From Littorina saxatilis (lineage: Eukaryota; Mollusca; Gastropoda; Littorinimorpha; Littorinidae), in NCBI RefSeq assembly GCF_037325665.1, contig NC_090254.1:14923514-14987513 (forward strand): 64,000 nucleotides of DNA, written 5' to 3'. Shown here piece after piece: positions 11,165-23,314 of the stretch. The translations under genes were made by a program, and so were the position numbers. The notes beneath the pieces are model-generated. The model searched no databases. It was not told the origin of the DNA and was given only the letters and a program-made list of their open reading frames with translations. Numbering within the stretch: position 1 is the first letter of the stretch; each line of letters opens with the position of its first letter.

Positions 11165-13062
11165 GACGACAGCGAAGTTTTCAGTTTGTGTGAATGGCAT
11201 TTATACTTGTCTCGTTATGAAGCGAATTTTTCAACCTCAGTTATAAACGACTACATGATTGTTAGTGCCATGGGTTGTACATTAATACTTTAGAAGGAAA
11301 GTGGGGTATTTAGTGTGGAGTTACGATATAAGAAAAGCCGAATGCGAAAGTGTGTGTCAGTCGGCAACTATGCTCACACAGGCACACAAAAACGGCTGTT
11401 CCGTTTTACTCCCCTGTTTGTACAACTTTCGACTTTGGGCATTTTGTGGTGTTTAGGGACAAAAATAATTTGTTTAGTCCTGTTTTATCGGGAAGTTAGC
11501 AGAAAAGGGTATGCTATCGACATTTGTAAAGCTGAAAAACATTCCCGAGAAGAATTTCAAGTTGTCAGTGTATGCTGTTGTCGATTGTTAACATCGTGTG
11601 GTACAAATGGGTGAACCGGAACCATGCGTCTGTGTTATTAAGGGTAAAGAGAGAGGGAGGGAGAGAAAGAAGGAGGGGGAGAGAGGGAGGGGGGGGGGGA
11701 GAGAGGTCGGAACGGGGGGAGAGAGGAAGGGCGAGAGAGAGGGATGCGTGGGGCTGGCGGTGGGGGTGGGGGGCCGTGGATAGGAGCAGCTAGTCGTAGA
11801 GCGGTTCGACTCGCGCAGTGGCTATACATTACACGGTTCGCGTGTCATCAATTAGAACGTCGTCGAGCAGGTAGCCCGCTGAGAAACCTACTCAGTTCAG
11901 GCGCAGTCAAGTCCAGACTCCCTTATGGGGAGAATTTGAGCCCCTGTCAATCACTCCAGTACACGCGTTCGGAATGCACGATAAGCGTGTGTTTGATACA
12001 GTTAGTTAAACACTTCCCCTCGGTCTTTGGGAACTTGACACTGATAGCCGAAGGCGCAGCTCCTTTGCCCAGTCCATAAAAAACAATACACGCACAGGGG
12101 TAGAGGAGACGAAATAGGTGAACAAGAATAATCAGATATGTAATAGTTTTACTGCATTATAACAAACATTTAGTGTTAATGCTGCTACTTTAAATTAAAG
12201 CCAAGCTTTTTTTTGTTTAAACTGTGGCGTCATTTTCTGGTTTTGTTTTTGTATCCGGGGTTGTAAGAATTTACATGACAAATACAGGAATGTGATCATG
12301 CAGCCGAGTTGCAATGAGAAAGGCAACACAGATTCAGGCAGTTTGAGTTCATCATTGAAATTGTCTGCTGTTGGTCTTTGAGCAGTCGCTGTTATTCAGA
12401 ATATGTGGGTGGACATGAATTGCGAAAGCCGTTCCGAGAAGGGTATACAAATGTTTATCAATTTTAAAAGGAATATAAAAAGGGAAAACACCAATCTACA
12501 TACAAGTAAAGGCTGTAGTTATCTGTTTGTCGGGAAAAAGGTCAATGTATTAAATATGTTCCTTACACACTGGGTGTAAAAGAGAAATCAAACAGCTCAG
12601 CAATTTTTCAGTAAATGCGGTACATGCAGATACACACACGAAATCAGCGGCAGCATAAACGAAAAGCCGAATTTCGATCACAATTTTGAAGTTATAATTG
12701 AAAACAATGAGAGGTTGAAAGGAATAAGCTCTGTCTGAAAGAAATAATTATAAACTGCTCAGTTATTTTGCTTTCGTTGGCAAACATTTTCACACACTTA
12801 TTGCAGAAATAGTGACACTCTCTGCATTAGCTTCTCTGAGAAGGAGAGAGAGATGGGAGGGGGAAGAAAGAGAGAGGGAGAGAGTGTGTAAGATGCCTCC
12901 ATAAGAGATGTAGCCTAGAATAAAAGCAATGTCTCTCGATACATGTATTATTTCTCTTAACGAGTATAAAATAAGTTATGTAATTTATTTTTCGTAGGCC
13001 TGATATGAAAACAATAATTTTGAAGTCTGAATCCAGTATCATTATTTTGAACTGTTTCGGTC
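11165..13062. other. Unassigned stretch with purine-rich patch
   Basis: A G/A-rich low-complexity tract lies at 11648-11775 and a smaller one at 12838-12885. No exon or repeat family was recognised. Confidence 0.4.
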
Positions 13063-13219
13063 TATATGTTACAGTTAATCTGTGAAACCAGGGAATACGT
13101 GTATTAACTAGGTAATGCATTAATTAACCGACGGAAAAAAACAGTTAATTCATGTATTACCTAAAATAGTTTAGTTAATACACGTATTCCCTGGTTTCAC
13201 AGATTAACTGTAACATATA
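13063..13219. mobile_element. Foldback MITE-like element, 157 bp
   Basis: Inverted arms of about 48 bp run inward from TATATGTTACAGTTAATC and are mirrored at the right end. A second, weaker pair of matching inner segments follows (GGTAATGCAT against ATGTATTACC). TA flanks both ends if the arms begin at TGTTACAG, so a TA target is possible. It is non-coding. Confidence 0.8.
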
Positions 13220-14040
13220 CATGTCTGCTTAAAGCAGAACGCTTCCGTGTAGCATATATATCTTTTAATATTCTCTTGGGACTGGCCAGGGAATGTGCTA
13301 CAAACTAACGCTTGCTTATTAGCAAGCCCAGTCAGTTCTAGCAGAGGGAATGAAATACAATTATGCTCTAGATTGGTCTCTAGGTACTCTACGGAATGTA
13401 CGCGAGTAGTGAAATATGATAGCGGTCAGTGGATCAGTTACCAACATTCCTACTGACATCTGGTAGTGATTTAGTCTTGATGGTGATCGGTGCTTTCCTT
13501 CGTCAGCCACAGGACTTGCCAAACTATCTTATGTGTCAGTTACATTTTGACGATTATCTGAGCGACCCCTTTTACAGAAAATTCAAATAGCAACCGAACC
13601 CATTCATGGAAGATCATATAGGATGTACATTAGGTCCCTAATCACGAAAAGGGTCACCTAGAAACACGCTCAAATATGTGATTTTTCTTGATACATTGTT
13701 AACTAATCTAAAAGATTGGAGTTTTCCTAACAATACAAACACAACGTATTCGTTTTGATAACAAAAATAATGATATGGCATGTATCAATAGCATGTGGTA
13801 AAGGGGTAACAAAATAATAATTAACAAGTGACCATGAGGATCCTAATACTTTCCGTTTATCATCTCGTGCTGTGGTTGTTGTTTTAGTATCTAGTCTTCT
13901 TCATCGAAATGAAAAGACATCTCGGGCTGATTGGTCCTGATATGGCTCAAAAGAGTCGGCTGGACCGAAAGCAAAAATTAAGTAAAGTATCTGGGGCTGA
14001 TAGAACATATGGACCCTAACGGGTGTAAAGTTCCCTCGCA
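13220..14040. other. Unassigned stretch
   Basis: No supported gene, repeat or RNA. Confidence 0.3.
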
Positions 14041-14560
14041 TAGTGACCATAAAACCCTTCCTGGCCGGATAATATGATACCTAGGGTCACCAAAGTTCAG
14101 AGCTTCTCGGCATCGACTCCGATGAGCATGCTTCCTAATAGTGGTGTCAACAGTTTTATCAGTTTTGGAGAAAAGTGGGTGCAAACGAAAACATTTAAAC
14201 CATGCCTGACGGGATAATGTTGGCACTAGGATCATCAAACTACAGATCAAATCAATATCAATCACCACAAACTGGGGCCTTAATTTCGGAGAAAATAACT
14301 GTGTCCTTACTGGAGACAATTGAGTACATGTATACGAAATAGCATTTCCTGACGGGATAATTTTGAGTGACACCAGGGTCACCAATCCGCAGGACATAAT
14401 TATGAGCGTTTATTCCCATGGACCGCGAGCTCATAGCCAAAGTGAGTTTCAATAGCTTTACCCATTTGGGAGAAATGAGTACATATATACATATATATAT
14501 GTTAGTCATATTGAGAACAGACACAAGTCAAACGGGATAATTGCACTATGATCAAAAAAC
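14041..14560. repeat. Old degenerate tandem repeat, roughly 145-180 bp unit
   Basis: The motif CGGGATAAT or a close form recurs at about 14057, 14209, 14352 and 14533. Each copy is followed by a similar line about a coloured CACCAGGGTCACCAA or ATGATCAAA block. The copies are strongly diverged. A related piece with GGCGGGATAATAG lies at about 18715. Confidence 0.5.
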
Positions 14561-14830
14561 TACTTCGTTTGAGTGCAAATGTGTTGTTGTTCGTCACCCA
14601 GAGGGTGGACGTTTGCGTTTGTTCCGGTCAGTCTATATGTCACAAAAGTCACTAAAATATCACTCACGCGAACTGTCAAGACGCAAAATAGATAAGTTGG
14701 TAAATTGCTCTCCTAACGTGACAAAACGAAAGTGTCCGAGGCAGGAGATCGAATCCCATTGGCGTCGTTAATTTAAAAAAAAAAGCTTACTGGGTGACGC
14801 AGGGGTTTGTCGGACCTGTTCTTCTTAGGG

Positions 14831-14893
14831 GTTGGGGGGGGGGGGGAGGTGTTGCGGGTTTTTTTGGTTTTTTTTTTTTGGGGGGGGGGGGGA
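14831..14893 (+). repeat. Poly-G and poly-T tracts
   Basis: Two runs of 12 or more G flank T-runs. They could form G-quadruplexes on the + strand. Such runs are also prone to sequencing error. Confidence 0.8.
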
Positions 14894-15406
14894 GAAGAAC
14901 ATTGCAGTTATGATAAAAAAAACAGTCTTTCAATATTTGTCCCGCGCTAATCTGTGTGAAATCGCTTACTGTTGCCAATAATAATTCATATATTAATACA
15001 GGTACTGGTAGCCTCAGTCACACGAAATTGCTATTTATGTGGTACTGAGAAACTTTCACGTTATTCCTTTTGCATGGGCATAGTGGAGGCCACCTGGATC
15101 AGGACTGGCTGGGTCTAATGTGTTTATTTTTTAATTAAGTGGGTTTATTTGAACATTAAATATTTTTACCTACCGCCGGATGCCCTTAGCCACCCCTGAA
15201 ACTCGACATGCAGCCGTCCGGGATAACACTGCCCGAGAATCCAATAAACACTTTAGACAACACAGTATCATGTCAAATCAAGTTCACTCTCAAACCTATC
15301 AAGTTATTATCGTTGTTACTTATTGGAATGGCAAACGGAACATCCATTGCCTATGGTTTTTGTAATGTCATAGCTGTATTTTTCCCTGAAACGTTTGCAA
15401 ATTATT

Positions 15407-15482
15407 AGTAGGCCAGTTGGTTAGGACACTCTTGCTTCATCGTGTTCTAATCACGTACGTTCGAATCCACGCGGTGTCACTT
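15407..15482 (+). repeat. tRNA-like SINE head or tRNA relic
   Basis: A GGCCAGTTGGTTAGG block (A-box-like) and GTTCGAATCCACG (B box) are spaced as in a polymerase III promoter, followed by a T-run. No body or tail of a known SINE follows clearly, so this is a relic rather than a working tRNA gene. Confidence 0.55.
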
Positions 15483-15789
15483 TTTTTTCTCCCTTTCCCC
15501 TACGCAACATTACTTTTCAGGGAATGTGTGCTGTTCGTTGTTATTTTATTTTACTGATACGTTTTTTATAATTTAATTCGTCATCCAGCGGGGACGTTTG
15601 CGATTGTTCCATTCCGTAAGTATATATGTATGTATGTATGTCACAAAATAGGAACTGCGATAAATCCTGAACCGCTAAGTATTTTTCAACCAAACTTTGT
15701 AGGTAGATGTAGACACACGATAGCCTATTTTGTGCAACATTTATATTGGATAGGGCAAAGGTCAAGGTCATTACGGGGCCCGATGGTCA

Positions 15790-16300
15790 AAATACATAAT
15801 CAGCCATATCTCCAAAAGTTCTGGGAATATTTCAATGAAACTTTTTTCATAACATACTCTGAGGAAGGGTCTACAAATAGCAGTACAAATACCAAGTCAC
15901 AGCGAGAAATGCTTCACAAATTCGAGTTAATTTGTTTTAAGTTGAAGGGACTAATGTGCTGCGTCTTCATGTTCAATTTCATAAAACATGGTTGGCTGGT
16001 TCCAAAGTTATAATGGTTTTAGTGTTTGATTCTCCAATACATAAACATCCATATCTCCCAAAGCTCTGGGAATAGTTCAATGAAGCCTTTTTTATTACAT
16101 ACTCTGAGGAAGGGTCTACAAAATAGCAGTTACAAATTACAAAATCACAGCGAAATGTTTTTCGCAGAAAATCGAATTAAATTTTTTCTTCTTTTTTTCC
16201 CCCTTAAGTTGAAGGGACTAATGTGCTGCGTCTTCAATGCTGCTGTTTAATTTCATAAACAAAATGGTTGGCTGGTTCCAAAGTTATAAGGGTTTTAACC
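15790..16300 (+). repeat. Two-copy tandem repeat, about 247-bp unit
   Basis: Copy 1 (15790-16036) and copy 2 (16037-16300) share CATATCTCC, TCTGGGAATA, ACTCTGAGGAAGGGTCTAC, TTGAAGGGACTAATGTGCTG and GGTTGGCTGGTTCCAAAG. Divergence is modest. The unit resembles part of a dispersed element but no ends were found. Confidence 0.85.
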
Positions 16301-16629
16301 ATCATATGTGTGGTTATTATATGACTGATAGTTGTAAGGCTTCGCTGATCTGTGGAGCTAATCTACTCCAATCACCATCGCTTTGAAGCTATGAATACAA
16401 TAATAAATCAGTCATGATTCAGACAAGATAAGTCGACCATTGCAACAATAATAGCAATTGATCATGGGATGGATTCGCATAGACACTTTAATATCCACAC
16501 CATCAGTGATAAATGAAAATCATAAAACATTTGTTACCTCCCGTGAGGAGCACGAGTATTGCTAGTGATAATAATAATAAACATTTAGAATCCGAATACT
16601 TCCAAATGCAAGGAGCCCTAGTCGTTTAC

Positions 16630-16738
16630 ATAAACCGAAGATGGGGAGGTAGATCTTTTCTCTCCCTTCTTCAATGCTAGCGTTCTTGGCCAGGGCACGG
16701 TAACTTGATACCAACACGAAAAGGAACGCTGAAACCAT
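16630..16738 (-). CDS. Possible first exon of a secreted protein
   Basis: A minus-strand ATG at 16738 in good context (gaccATGg) opens MVSAFLFVLVSSYRALAKNA, which looks like a signal peptide with a hydrophobic core at residues 3-11. It continues to IYLPIFGL, where GTAAAC could be a donor. No second exon was identified. GC-rich sequence lies upstream at 16740-16960, as expected for a promoter or 5' untranslated region. It could equally be chance. Confidence 0.25.
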
Positions 16739-16960
16739 GGTCCTGTGGCGCCCCGAACCGGTGGTCAGCATCTGACTTACAGCCAAGCGTGTACAGTGCT
16801 AGCTCGGCGAAGCCACGGCGAAAGGGCTACGGCTGTAACCCGATAACGGCACCGGCTGATAACAAGTTCACGCTGATATCAATGGCCTTGCATCGCCAAC
16901 TATCCAATGAGGCTCGGACACCCCGCTGCACCAGCCTCTCCTTTCACCTCTACTTCTGGT

Positions 16961-19240
16961 GGCCCAATCGGAGGTTTCTCTGCCAGCCACCGATGCTCTG
17001 GTTGCTTCGCCTTTGCGTGATATTTGACTTCATTGACCTCTAATAACATCTAGCCTTGTGTAGAGCACTTGCAAATTGGCGATTTATCACAAAATCAGGA
17101 CTATCATAATGTAAGACTAGTACTATACACTTATAAATTGTTTCATATTTTTTTGTTGCTGTTTAATTTTATTATTATCATAAAACTATTAATATTATAA
17201 TTAAGTTCTTATGACCCACAATCTTGACAATAACTGAAGTAATGACATCAGTGACTATGCCTTGAAGCTCTTCAGTGGACAACATTCAAGTGTGTGATAT
17301 TTATTCTGATATTACTGACAACCTTGAAAAATAACTGTGAAGTCAGTAAAACAGCATCCGAGACTATTAGCCCTGACGTATATTTGACAATGTTCAAAAA
17401 ATGTTTTCTGCTACTATGGGAATAACTGAAGTAATGGCGTGAAGTAATTAATATGTGTTGTTCATAAATGTGTAATATTGTGTTTCACTATGGCTCTCAC
17501 TGATTGTACACGAGGGTCCATAACTCTTCAGTCTCGTGCCCTGTTCCCCACTGACGCTGCTCCATTTAGCAAAACAGTCGTGCCTAGTAGTGAGTTAGAT
17601 AACCTGCAGCACCCCCACCCCCACTCCTTCGAAAAAAAAGGGACCATAAGGATCATTAAACCGCCCGCAATGAAGTAAAAGAAGACCCCAAAAATAAATA
17701 CAAAATTAAAAAAATAAAAACACCTGCCAAATTAAAGTAGTTTGTAACATGAACTATAAAAGATGATTAACCAACAACCAAAAAACAAGAGGAATGGGTT
17801 CAAAGGGATCCCTGCGTCACATTTCACACAAAAAAAATAACATGAGATTTTAACCCACGGCAACCTTGGAGACCACAGGCGAACGACATACCAACTACGC
17901 CATAACGGGTGACAATTATAGATTGAGCTCACAACTTAGTGTCTGCCTTTACCTCGCGGGCTTTTACGGGCTATGTAAGGATCACTTTGTTTAACTTCAA
18001 CTAAGAACTTGATTTACAGACATATTTTTAGCGGAAACACCCTGAATTGTTTCAACAGAGTTGAAGGGTCGTCTTCTGAGTATGTACTACAAACATTTTG
18101 ATTAACATATTCAAAGAAGTTTGGGAGATCTATTGATGTTCACGTGTATGTGGGGTTATGGAGTCGTCGAGTCCAAGACTGTGCGGAAACGGTACGCCGA
18201 TTACACCATGTTACATAGATACACAACCTATATACTATGGCTGTGTAGCCTAATCACAATTAAATTGGACGTGCACTAACCATACATTTTAATATTTTGA
18301 ACCGAGTGACACCAAATGCTTTGATGTTCGAGTCTGTACTTTCAAGCATCCCATGTGTTTTACACCATAAGTGTAGCAGAAGTCCCTATACAATCTTCAT
18401 GTATCATACCATTATATAATCTATGATATATATTAATTATATATGTATAGCTAAGGCTATACACTTATCATTGCTTGCATTAAACCAGACAAATAGAGAC
18501 AGACAGAGATAGGGACAGACGGAGAGACCGACGCGGAAACAGATAAAATAATAAAGACAGACAGGAGGAGAAAGAGAGGGAAAGAGAGGGAGAGATCTAA
18601 AGACAGAGACAGACAGCGGTAACAGCATCAAAATACATCATTTAACAACGATATCTAAAAGCATAATACTATTTATTGGTGGTATATGAAGAAAAGTATT
18701 GAAAGGAGTGTCTGGCGGGATAATAGTAGGACTAAGAATATAAGTTTTAGTTAAATCGTGTGGAGCCATCTTTGAAGGTATACGCAAAGATTCAGCTCAT
18801 TTGACTGTAAAACATCCGATATCTGAGTACGGACAGTAAAACAGAAGGACTGCGTGACTGTATAGCATTCTGTATATATACTATTATGCTTATACTGTCT
18901 TATACTGTTTAAAACGTTCGCCAGAGACGTTTCTGTTTAATTTTGGTAGCACTTATTTGAGCCTCGTGCTTTTGTGTTTCTTCATCTTGCCCTTTCTATT
19001 GTAATTCGGACTGTTGGATAAATATGTATTACGAATGAACTAAGAAAAAGCTGTTTAACAGCTGTTTTGTCAAATCGAGTTTTTTTTCCAAAGTCAGTGT
19101 AGCGCCTGCGCAAAACTAATGCGCATAAGAAACGGCGTCTGCTATCAAAACCTGAGATCAACGCATCGACGCAAAAACTGTCATTTTGTAAGTTTGGAAC
19201 AACAAATCAAGGTCAGAACAGCTATATAGGCTAATTGCTA
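16961..19240. other. Mostly unassigned stretch
   Basis: It contains a degenerate tRNA-like head at about 17845-17915 on the minus strand, a GACAGA-rich low-complexity tract at 18487-18615 and a relic of the CGGGATAAT repeat near 18715. No gene is supported. Confidence 0.35.
17845..17915 (-). repeat. Degenerate tRNA-like SINE head
   Basis: The minus strand reads TGGCGTAGTTGGTATGTCG (A-box-like), then GGGTTAAAATCTC in the B-box position. The B box is damaged, so no working tRNA is claimed. Confidence 0.45.
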
Positions 19241-19366
19241 TTGTATTTTCAGCGTAGCAATAGGGTCCGATATTTAGACTCGAACAAGTATAATGCGACT
19301 CGTCTTCGACTCGTCGGCATTATACTTGTCTCGTCTAAATATCGGACCCTACGCTGAAAACACAAT
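19241..19366. mobile_element. Foldback element, 126 bp
   Basis: Arms of about 55 bp (outer end TTGTATTTTCAGCG, inner end AAGTATAATGC) are inverted around a short CGACTCGTC-rich loop. The left arm has an extra CAATAG. It abuts the left edge of duplication copy A. Confidence 0.85.
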
Positions 19367-20880
19367 ATGCGTTGTGTCAACTGCCGCTCCGACTGAGGGG
19401 CGATTTACTGAAAAGGAAGGGGATGAGGGTGGGGGGGGGGAGGGGGTCCGGGGAGAGGTCGAAGGCAAAGGGGTACAGAGCCGATACGATTACCTATACG
19501 ATGTTGAGGGGGGGGGGGGGGGCAGCAAATATTCGCATGCACGTGGTGGTCAGTAACATTTGTCACAAAACTTGCCGTTTGCTTTTAATCCTATTTACAT
19601 GTTATTCATTTCCCTTGTGTTATTTTTTTTTCTCTCAGAAGAAAAGGGATGAATGAAAGACATGACCGGCTGGATAAAATATCTGAGTGAAATGTTACTT
19701 CTTCAAGAGTCCGTCTTCGATTTATTTTTTCTCTTTTTTTGACAATTCAAATTGATTTTATTTATGTCAATTTCTCGCGAAAACATTTTTTTCAATGCTG
19801 ACTGGTGCGTGGTGTCTTGGTGCGTGGTTCGCACATGTGGTGTCCAGCTCAAGTTGTGTCTTCCGCGTGTGATGTTTGAAGTGGGCCTATTTGGACGAAG
19901 CTAAGTAGATGGGGAGTTCGAACATCAGCAGATTCCACGATTTTATGATCCTATAATATTTCTTATGTGCACCCCAACCCCCTCCCCAAAGTTGATTTGG
20001 TACGGTGACAATATACGAAAATCTTCCAAGCCCTTTGGTCGTTTCAATGACGTAAACTAGTTATAATTTAAAAAAAAACTAAAACCCATCTGCCTACTTT
20101 TTTATGACGTGTAGAATAGACCTCCGAACCGCATATCTACACTATGTTGTATTCCAACCATCCCCTAACTTAATAGGTCTGGCACTGACAAATATATCTG
20201 ACTGCCCAACCGACCATCGCGTGCGATCCAGAGCAACTGAATAATAGTGACGATCCACAATAGAACAGTTCCAACCAAACCATGATAGTACGGAACAGTT
20301 CCCTATCTATATGCGTTGGAAGGCGTCTGCATTTAGAGTATTGTTTGTCCCCGGCCAAAGTCTTTTAATTTATATTCAGAACCCATTCTCGTCATATGGA
20401 CATAAAACAGTTAACTTGTTTTAATTTGCCAAGTTGTACCTGGTATTCATATAAATTAACAATCCTTGTTTAAAAGAACAAACGGGTGTTGCTCGGTTGG
20501 TTTGACGGTACATGTAACACGGAGACAATAAACTATCCAGCTGACGACGGTGGCCAACTCAACCGGACCAATGATGTGTGACCTATGAAGTTGGATCCTA
20601 TACAGGCAATTTCAATTGTTGTGTCTGCTGCTCTCTCCTCATGTACTTGAAAGCCCTTTACATCAGTCTTTCATGACAAACCTTGCTTTAACAATTGCCT
20701 CTTGAAAAAGTACTGATTTCAATTACATAGTAACATAGTGACAGCTTCGGGTAACCTTCGCCTACATTCTCTTGCTAAGTGTGTACAGAGAGGAAGAGAG
20801 GGAGGGAGGGAGAGAGAGAGAGAGGGAGGGAGGGAGAGAGAGAAGAGATAGAGAGAGAGAGAGAGAGAGTGAGAGAGAGA

Positions 20881-20929
<49 letters not shown>

Positions 20930-20943
20930 GGGCGGGCGGGCGG
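19367..20943 (+). repeat. Segmental duplication, copy A
   Basis: This matches 21369-24843 along its whole length apart from three large gaps. Both begin at ATGCGTTGTG and run through the CCGCTCCGACTGAGGGGCG block, a poly-G tract and the GTGCACCCCAACCCCCTCC block, to a GA microsatellite followed by GACGGGCGGGCGGGCGG. Point differences are few, so the duplication is fairly recent. No coding sequence was recognised. Confidence 0.92.
20808..20924 (+). repeat. GA microsatellite
   Basis: An (AG)n run with GGGA interruptions, at the right end of duplication copy A. Confidence 0.95.
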
Positions 20944-21368
20944 GGTGCCACATAATCAAAATCTACGTATACTGGATCAAATCCTGTGGAAGTTGGTGGA
21001 AAGTCAATGTAACATGTACTTGGCTCACCGACACGGGCTTCAGTCAATAAACATTTCCGCATTTAAAACTGTTCTGTTCAAAGACGCTTGAGCGATTTGA
21101 GCATATAAAACGCCCTTGCAAATGTTTACATTTTGACTTTTTTTCTTCTAAAAATGTTTTTTGTCCCCTGAAATTTCAATTCTAAACCTCTGAAATTAGT
21201 GAAACCGAGGACCATTCCCATGCCTGCTTTTTGCTACCTTTTCTATAAGCACTGTCAATAATATGGTTTGATGAGATTTGGTCGTTTGCTTACAAAAATA
21301 AGATATTTTATAATCAGATCAGCTTTGTAAAGGAGATATTATTTAAAAAAAAAAAAAAAAAAAGTCGG
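20944..21368. other. Spacer between duplication copies
   Basis: Unique sequence ending in a poly-A run at 21345-21363. No feature was recognised. Confidence 0.4.
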
Positions 21369-21842
21369 ATGCGTTGTGACAACTGCCGCTCCGACTGAGG
21401 GGCGATTTACTGAAAAGGAAGGGAATGAGGGTGGGGTGGGTGGGGGGAGGGGTCCGGGAGCGGTCGAGGGCAAATGGGTACAGAGCCGATACGATTACGA
21501 TGTTGAGGGGGGGGGGGGGGGCAGCAAATATTCGCGTGACGTGGTGGTCAGTAACATTTGTCACACAACTTGCCGTTTGCTTTTAATCCTATTTACATGT
21601 GTTCATTTCCCTTGTGTTATTTTTTTTCTCTCAAGAGAAAAGGGATGAATGAAAGACATGACCGGCTGGATAAAATATATCTGAGTGAAACGTTACTTCT
21701 TGAAGAGTCCGTCTTCGATTTATTTTTTCTCTTTTTTTTGACAATTCAAATTGATTTTATATATTTCAATTTCTCGCGAAAACAATTTTTTTCAATGCTG
21801 ACTGGTGCGTGGTGTTTTGGTGCGTGGTTCGCACATGTGATG

Positions 21843-22259
21843 CAGGGCCGGACCAAATGAGTTGTAAGGGGGGGGGGGGGTTCCTCCTTTTTTGGGGGGG
21901 CAAATCAGCGAAGTGGCAAAGCCACAAGCGCGCGCCTGCAAAGCAGGCGCGCTAACTAGGGGGGTCCGGGGGCATGCTCCCCCGAAAATGTTTTGAAAAA
22001 CGGTTAAAATCTGTGCAATCTGGTCCATTCTGGGCCTTGTTTTGAGGGTTAAGAGCAGCATTGTTTTGGTGGGGGGGGGGGGGTACCTTTTTCTCATCGG
22101 ATTTCACATTGAATAAAATTTGTTAGAGACACACACAAAATTTATTTTTTTAAAAAATTTAAAAAAACAACACTCAAAGCAAGGTACATGCTTTTTCCAG
22201 GGGTGGGGTTCCGGAACCCCTGGAACTCCCCCCCCCCTCCCCCCCTGGGTCCGGCCCTG
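21843..22259. mobile_element. Non-autonomous hAT-like element, 417 bp
   Basis: The ends are CAGGGCCGGACC and its complement GGTCCGGCCCTG. They are flanked by the direct repeat TGATG (21838-21842 and 22260-22264). Copy A has the uninterrupted site GCACATGTGGTGTCC. CAG-type ends fit hAT elements; the 5-bp target fits the subgroup with 5-bp duplications rather than the usual 8. The interior carries poly-G tracts and a GCGCGCCTGC hairpin, with no transposase. Confidence 0.85.
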
Positions 22260-22374
22260 TGATGTCCAGCTCAAGTTGTGTCTTCCGCGTGTGATGTTTG
22301 AAGTGGGCCTATTTGGACGAAGCTAAGTAGATGAGGAGTTCGAACATCAGCAGATTCCACGATTTTATGATCCT

Positions 22375-22753
22375 ACCGGGGATAAGAGACTGTCAAGTGG
22401 TCTTTCAAGAACCAGTCTGTCCGATCGAGTCAAGGTGTGATTTTCGTTTTCTACTTACACGCCTGTATTCTCAGCTCACAACTCCTCGCAAAAAAACTCT
22501 CAAAGAAAAGTGACATCGCATGAGTCGGAAAGATAATAGGAAAGAATTGAGACCTCACAATAGGGTCCTTTTGATAAGAGACGATAAACCAAAGCACAAA
22601 GAATTAGACAACACAGCATTACGTGTATTTTTTGCACGCGATCTGTTTCTCGTAAGGCACGCAATAAGGACGCCCCGGTGGCTTATAGCTACACGAAGCA
22701 TCCAGTGGGCAACGAATTTTGATTTTTGTTTTTTTGTGTGTGTGTGAGTAAGA
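22375..22753 (+). other. 379-bp stretch present only in copy B
   Basis: Copy A joins GATCCTA directly to TAATATTTCTTATG; copy B has 379 bp between. No inverted ends or target duplication are visible. A deletion in copy A is therefore as likely as an insertion in copy B. Confidence 0.7.
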
Positions 22754-23314
22754 ATATTTCTTATGTGCACCCCAACCCCCTCCCCAAAGTTGATTTGGTA
22801 CGGTGAAAAGATACGAAAATCTTCCAATTTGATCGTTTCAATGACGTAAACTAGTTATAATTAAAAAAATAAAACCCATCTGCCTACTTTTTTATGACGT
22901 GTAGAATAGACCTCCGAACCGCATATCTACACTATGTTGTATTCCAACCATCCCCTAACTTAATAGGTCTGGCACTGACAAATATATCTGACTGCCCAAC
23001 CGACCATCGCGTGCGATCCAGAGCAACAGAATAATAGTGACGATCCACAATAGAACAGTTTAATTCCAGCCAAAATAGTACGGAACAGTTCCCTATCTAT
23101 ATGCGTTGGAAAGCGTCTGCATTTAGAGTATTGTTTGTCCCCGGCTAAAGTCTTAATTTATATTCAGAACTCATTCTCGTCATATGGATATACTACAGTT
23201 AACTTGTTTTAATTTGCCAAGTTGTATCTAGTATTCATATAAATTAACAATCCTTGTTTAAAAGAACAAATGGGTGTAGCTCGGTTGGTTTGACGGGAAC
23301 ACGGAGACAATAAA

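Noticed and set aside
7376-11293. Giant open frames of 700-1000 codons rich in Cys/Val/Leu or Gln/His/Asn/Thr
   Set aside because: They arise in all forward frames and one reverse frame from a 13-bp repeat lacking stop triplets; no start context, splice signals or selection pattern.
20762-21062. Ser-Leu or Arg-Glu open frames over GA/CT microsatellites here and at 24.7, 31.2 and 50.6 kb
   Set aside because: Simple repeat translation, no gene evidence.
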